Shown here: positions 61,507 through 64,000 of the stretch, one piece after another | Layout: each line of letters begins with the position of its first letter | Position numbering within the stretch: position 1 is the stretch's first letter | Source of the DNA: Phreatobacter sp. | GTDB taxonomy: Bacteria; Pseudomonadota; Alphaproteobacteria; Rhizobiales; Phreatobacteraceae | DNA length: 64,000 nucleotides | Assembly: GCF_027532945.1 (NCBI RefSeq) | Contig: NZ_JAPZTZ010000015.1 | Location: 62,001 to 126,000, forward strand | Reading direction: 5' to 3' | Program-made: the position numbers and the translations under genes | The notes under the pieces: model-generated | What the model saw: the letters and a program-made list of their open reading frames with translations, nothing else | What the model was told of the DNA's origin: nothing | Databases searched by the model: none

Positions 61507-62532
61507 ATGACAAGCCGCCCCCTCTCCCCGCTCGCTGACGCGCGCACCCGCCTGCTGGCGGGCCGGGATGCGGTCGCGCCGGTGACGCTGCCGCCTGGCC
61601 AGGCGCTGGGTTTGGCCGCGGCGGAGACGGTCCGAGCCCCCCATGCGCTGCCGCCGACGGCCGTTGCGTTGCGCCCCGGCGTCGCGGTGGCGAGCGCCGA
61701 CCTCGTCGGGGCAACGCCGCAGGCCCCTGCCCTGCTGCCGGTCGCCCCCCCGCATGTCCTTATCGGCGCGGCGCTGCCGGCCGATGCCGATGCCGTCCTG
61801 CCGGCCGATGCGGTGGCGATGAGCGGGCCCTTCGCCGAGATCGGCCAGTCCGCCTATCCCGGCGAGAACGCCCGCAAGGCCGGCGGCGATCTGTCGGCCG
61901 GGGCGGTGATCGTCGCTGCGGGCGGAACCGTGACGGCCGAGGTGGCGCTGGCGCTCGCCTGCGCGGGCATCGCGGAGGTCGCGGTGCGCCGGCCCGCCAT
62001 CCGCATAGACGCTGCTGCGGCACCCGAAGCCGCCTTCCTGGCCCGCATCCTGGCGGAGGCCGGCTGTGCGGTGGTGGAGGGCGCCGCCGACCTCGTCATC
62101 ACGCTGGCGGCCGATGTCGCCGCGGCGACGCACCCCGACGCCATCCTCGGCCTTGCGCTCCAGCCCGGCCGCGACAGCGCCCTCGACCTGTCCGGCCCGA
62201 CGCCGCGCCTCGTCGTGGCGCCGCGCTTCGACGGCCTCGTCGCCGTCCTCCAAGGCCTCGTCCTGCCGCTGGTGGCCGTTCTTGCCGGCCGCCGGCCGAA
62301 CAGCATCGAACGGCCGCTCACCGCCAAGGTCGCCTCCCATGTGGGGATGACCGATCTCGTCCTGCTCGCCGCCGAGCCTCAGGGCTGGCGCCCCATCGCC
62401 ACCGGCCAGGCGACGCTCGCCGCGCTTCTCGCCGCCGATGCGGTGGCGCTCATTGCACCGGACAGCGAGGGCCTGCCCGCCGGCGCGCCGCTGGCCGCGA
62501 CCCCTCTTCGGGAGCCTTTCGAACCACGATGA
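61507..62532 (+). CDS. Degenerate MoeA-like molybdopterin-binding protein
   Basis: A 341-residue protein related to the MoeA fold by general layout (LPPGQALGLAAAETVRAPHA, then GENARKAGGDLSAGAVIVAA). It ends with a C-terminal GLALQPGRDSALDLSG segment. The MoeA active-site signatures DGYAV and STGDEL are missing; the matching places read VALRPGVAVASA and RIDAAAAPEAA. It probably binds molybdopterin or acts as a scaffold but does not catalyse metal insertion. ATG 61498, three codons upstream, could also serve. Its stop overlaps the next ATG (ATGA), so it is coupled to the MoeA-PBP gene. Confidence 0.78.
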   Translation: MTSRPLSPLADARTRLLAGRDAVAPVTLPPGQALGLAAAETVRAPHALPPTAVALRPGVAVASADLVGATPQAPALLPVAPPHVLIGAALPADADAVLPADAVAMSGPFAEIGQSAYPGENARKAGGDLSAGAVIVAAGGTVTAEVALALACAGIAEVAVRRPAIRIDAAAAPEAAFLARILAEAGCAVVEGAADLVITLAADVAAATHPDAILGLALQPGRDSALDLSGPTPRLVVAPRFDGLVAVLQGLVLPLVAVLAGRRPNSIERPLTAKVASHVGMTDLVLLAAEPQGWRPIATGQATLAALLAADAVALIAPDSEGLPAGAPLAATPLREPFEPR

Positions 62533-64000
62533 CCTCCTCAGCCCTCGTCCAGGACCAGTTCCTGAAAGTCCTCTCCCGCGAGGAGGCCATCGCCCGCTTC
62601 CGCGGCGCGCTGACGCTCCGCCCGCTCGGGGCCGAGAGCGTGCCGCTCGCCGGTCTTGTCGGGCGGGTGCTGGCGGAGACGGTGGCCGCCCCCGTCGATG
62701 CGCCGCCTTTCGACCGCTCGGTGGTGGACGGCTTCGCGGTGCGCGCCGGCGATGTCGCCGGCGCCAGCGAGGACAGCCCGGCTGTGCTGGGGCTCACGCC
62801 TGAGACCATCGCCTGCGGGACAGAACCGCGCCTGCCGGTCCTTGCCGCCCATGCGACGCCCATCGCCACGGGCGGGCCGATCCCGCGCGGCGCCGATGCC
62901 GTGGTGATGATCGAGCACACGCGCGTCGAGGACGGCCGGCTCCTGGTCCTGCGCGCCTCGGCGCCGGGCCAGAACATCGCCTTCGCCGGCTCGGACATTG
63001 CCCGCGGCGAGACCCTGCTGCGGCGGGGTACGCTCCTCGGCTCGCGCGAGGTCGGCATGCTCGCCGCCGTGGGCGCCGCGGAGGCGACAGTCTGGCGCAA
63101 GCCGCGCGTCGCGGTGATCTCCACCGGCGACGAACTGGTTGCGCCGGGCGAGGCGCTGCGGCCCGCCGCCATCTATGATTCCAACGGCCCCATCGTCGCC
63201 GCGGCGCTGGAGGAGAATGGCTGCGCACCGGTCCGATACGGCGCCATCCCCGATGTGGAGAGCGCGCTCGCCGCCGCGATCGCCGGGGCCCATGCCACCT
63301 GCGATGCCGTCATCCTCTCCGGCGGCACGTCGAAGGGCGCGGGGGACCTCACCTACAAGATGGTGGAGAGCCTCGGCTCACCCGGCATCATCGCCCATGG
63401 CGTGGCGCTCAAACCCGGCAAACCGCTCTGCCTCGCCGTCTGCGAGGGCAAGCCGGTCGTGATCCTGCCGGGCTTCCCGACCTCGGCCATGTTCACCTTC
63501 CACGACATCGTCGCGCCCGTCCTGCGCATCCTCGCCGGCCTGCCCGAGCGGGCGGAGATCGGCGTGCCGGCGCGGGTGCCGACCCGCATCCCCTCCGATC
63601 TCGGTCGCACCGAATTCGTCATGGTGGCGCTGGCGGAAGGGCCGGAGGGCCGCGTCGCCCACCCCGTGGGCAAGGGCTCGGGGGCTGTCACCGCCTTCGC
63701 CCAGGCCGACGGCTTCCTCACCATCGACGCGCTGAGCGACGCCCTGCCGGCCGGCACCGAGACGGAGGTGACGCTGTTCGCCCCGCATATCGCCGCGCCG
63801 TCGCTCACCATCATGGGCAGCCATTGCGTCGGCCTCGATGCGGTGATCGACCGCCTGTCCGACCGCGGCCTCACGGCCCGCTCGCTGGCGCTCGGCAGCC
63901 TCGGCGGCCTTGCGGCGCTGAAGCGCGGCGAGTGCGACATCGCGCCGATCCACCTGCTCGACCCCAAGAGCGGCGCCTACAACACGCCCTTCCTCGGCGA
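62529..64000 (+). CDS. MoeA fused to a C-terminal PBP-like domain, cut by the window edge
   Basis: At least 490 residues, open at the right edge. Residues about 1-415 are a full MoeA, with PPFDRSVVDGFAVRAGD, ISTGDELVAPGEALRPAAIY, LSGGTSKGAGDLTYKM, LKPGKPLCLAV and VVILPGFPTSAMFTF. From about residue 430 a PBP-like domain starts (LTIMGSHCVGLDAVIDRLSD, then LGGLAALKRGECDIAPIHL), the same type of domain as in the regulator at 60585. Such fusions are known in archaea and some bacteria. The PBP part may select or sense the metal oxyanion. The start overlaps the stop of the degenerate MoeA gene. Stop codon not seen. Confidence 0.9.
   Translation, partial: MTSSALVQDQFLKVLSREEAIARFRGALTLRPLGAESVPLAGLVGRVLAETVAAPVDAPPFDRSVVDGFAVRAGDVAGASEDSPAVLGLTPETIACGTEPRLPVLAAHATPIATGGPIPRGADAVVMIEHTRVEDGRLLVLRASAPGQNIAFAGSDIARGETLLRRGTLLGSREVGMLAAVGAAEATVWRKPRVAVISTGDELVAPGEALRPAAIYDSNGPIVAAALEENGCAPVRYGAIPDVESALAAAIAGAHATCDAVILSGGTSKGAGDLTYKMVESLGSPGIIAHGVALKPGKPLCLAVCEGKPVVILPGFPTSAMFTFHDIVAPVLRILAGLPERAEIGVPARVPTRIPSDLGRTEFVMVALAEGPEGRVAHPVGKGSGAVTAFAQADGFLTIDALSDALPAGTETEVTLFAPHIAAPSLTIMGSHCVGLDAVIDRLSDRGLTARSLALGSLGGLAALKRGECDIAPIHLLDPKSGAYNTPFLG

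Overview
The window is dense, GC-rich chromosomal DNA, with genes packed on both strands and frequent 4-base ATGA or GTGA overlaps. Gene content points to an alphaproteobacterium of the order Hyphomicrobiales (Rhizobiales). Support comes from the aroK-aroB-CNNM order, a chorismate mutase-hisC-tyrA cluster, an FDH3-type formate dehydrogenase with DUF3305/DUF3306 neighbours, and a dispersed inverted repeat built on TGCGTCCTTCGAGGCTCG and CCTCATCCTGAGGTGCGAG. Genus assignment is inference only. I saw no tRNA or rRNA gene, CRISPR array, insertion sequence or prophage.

1-31.5 kb is mostly housekeeping and small-molecule metabolism. It holds the N-terminus of a RecD-like helicase, a tailed IF-1, an EamA exporter, aromatic amino acid genes (chorismate mutase, hisC, tyrA), RidA, and a kinase-first two-component system. 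LeuD, BolA, two glycosyltransferases with methylglyoxal synthase, CNNM, aroB/aroK and a CoA-ester lyase follow. Next come a D-amino-acid-oxidase-type flavoprotein with a ketopantoate-reductase-like enzyme, an MlrC/M81 protein, and a VapBC-type toxin-antitoxin pair whose palindromic operator sits on its promoter. The section ends with a methylmalonate-semialdehyde dehydrogenase opposite a LysR regulator, a TetR-MFP-RND efflux operon, and a secreted helix-hairpin-helix protein.

31.5-41 kb is a peptidase/oxidoreductase region: an ArgE-type deacetylase, four consecutive paralogous M20 amidohydrolases, a Gfo/Idh/MocA oxidoreductase and a GMC oxidoreductase. Two of the three dispersed inverted repeats lie here.

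40.9-64 kb is a coherent formate dehydrogenase island. It carries FDH alpha, beta and gamma (Tat-exported, cysteine-type, cytochrome b-linked), a small Tat protein, and a TorD-like chaperone fused to a DNA-binding domain. A block of poorly characterised proteins (BPL/LplA-like, DUF6505, DUF6352, DUF3305, DUF3306), a large polyferredoxin and a WD40-cytochrome c fusion lie upstream. Downstream are cofactor genes (mobB, moeA, mobA, fdhD), oxyanion uptake genes (modA, tupA, tupC, tupB), a HTH regulator with a periplasmic-binding-protein-like domain, a degenerate MoeA-like protein, and a MoeA-PBP fusion that runs off the right edge. The most plausible system is a dedicated assembly, cofactor-supply and regulation module for a periplasmic molybdenum- or tungsten-dependent formate dehydrogenase. 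The least described parts are the DUF block, the HTH-TorD fusion and the PBP-domain proteins.
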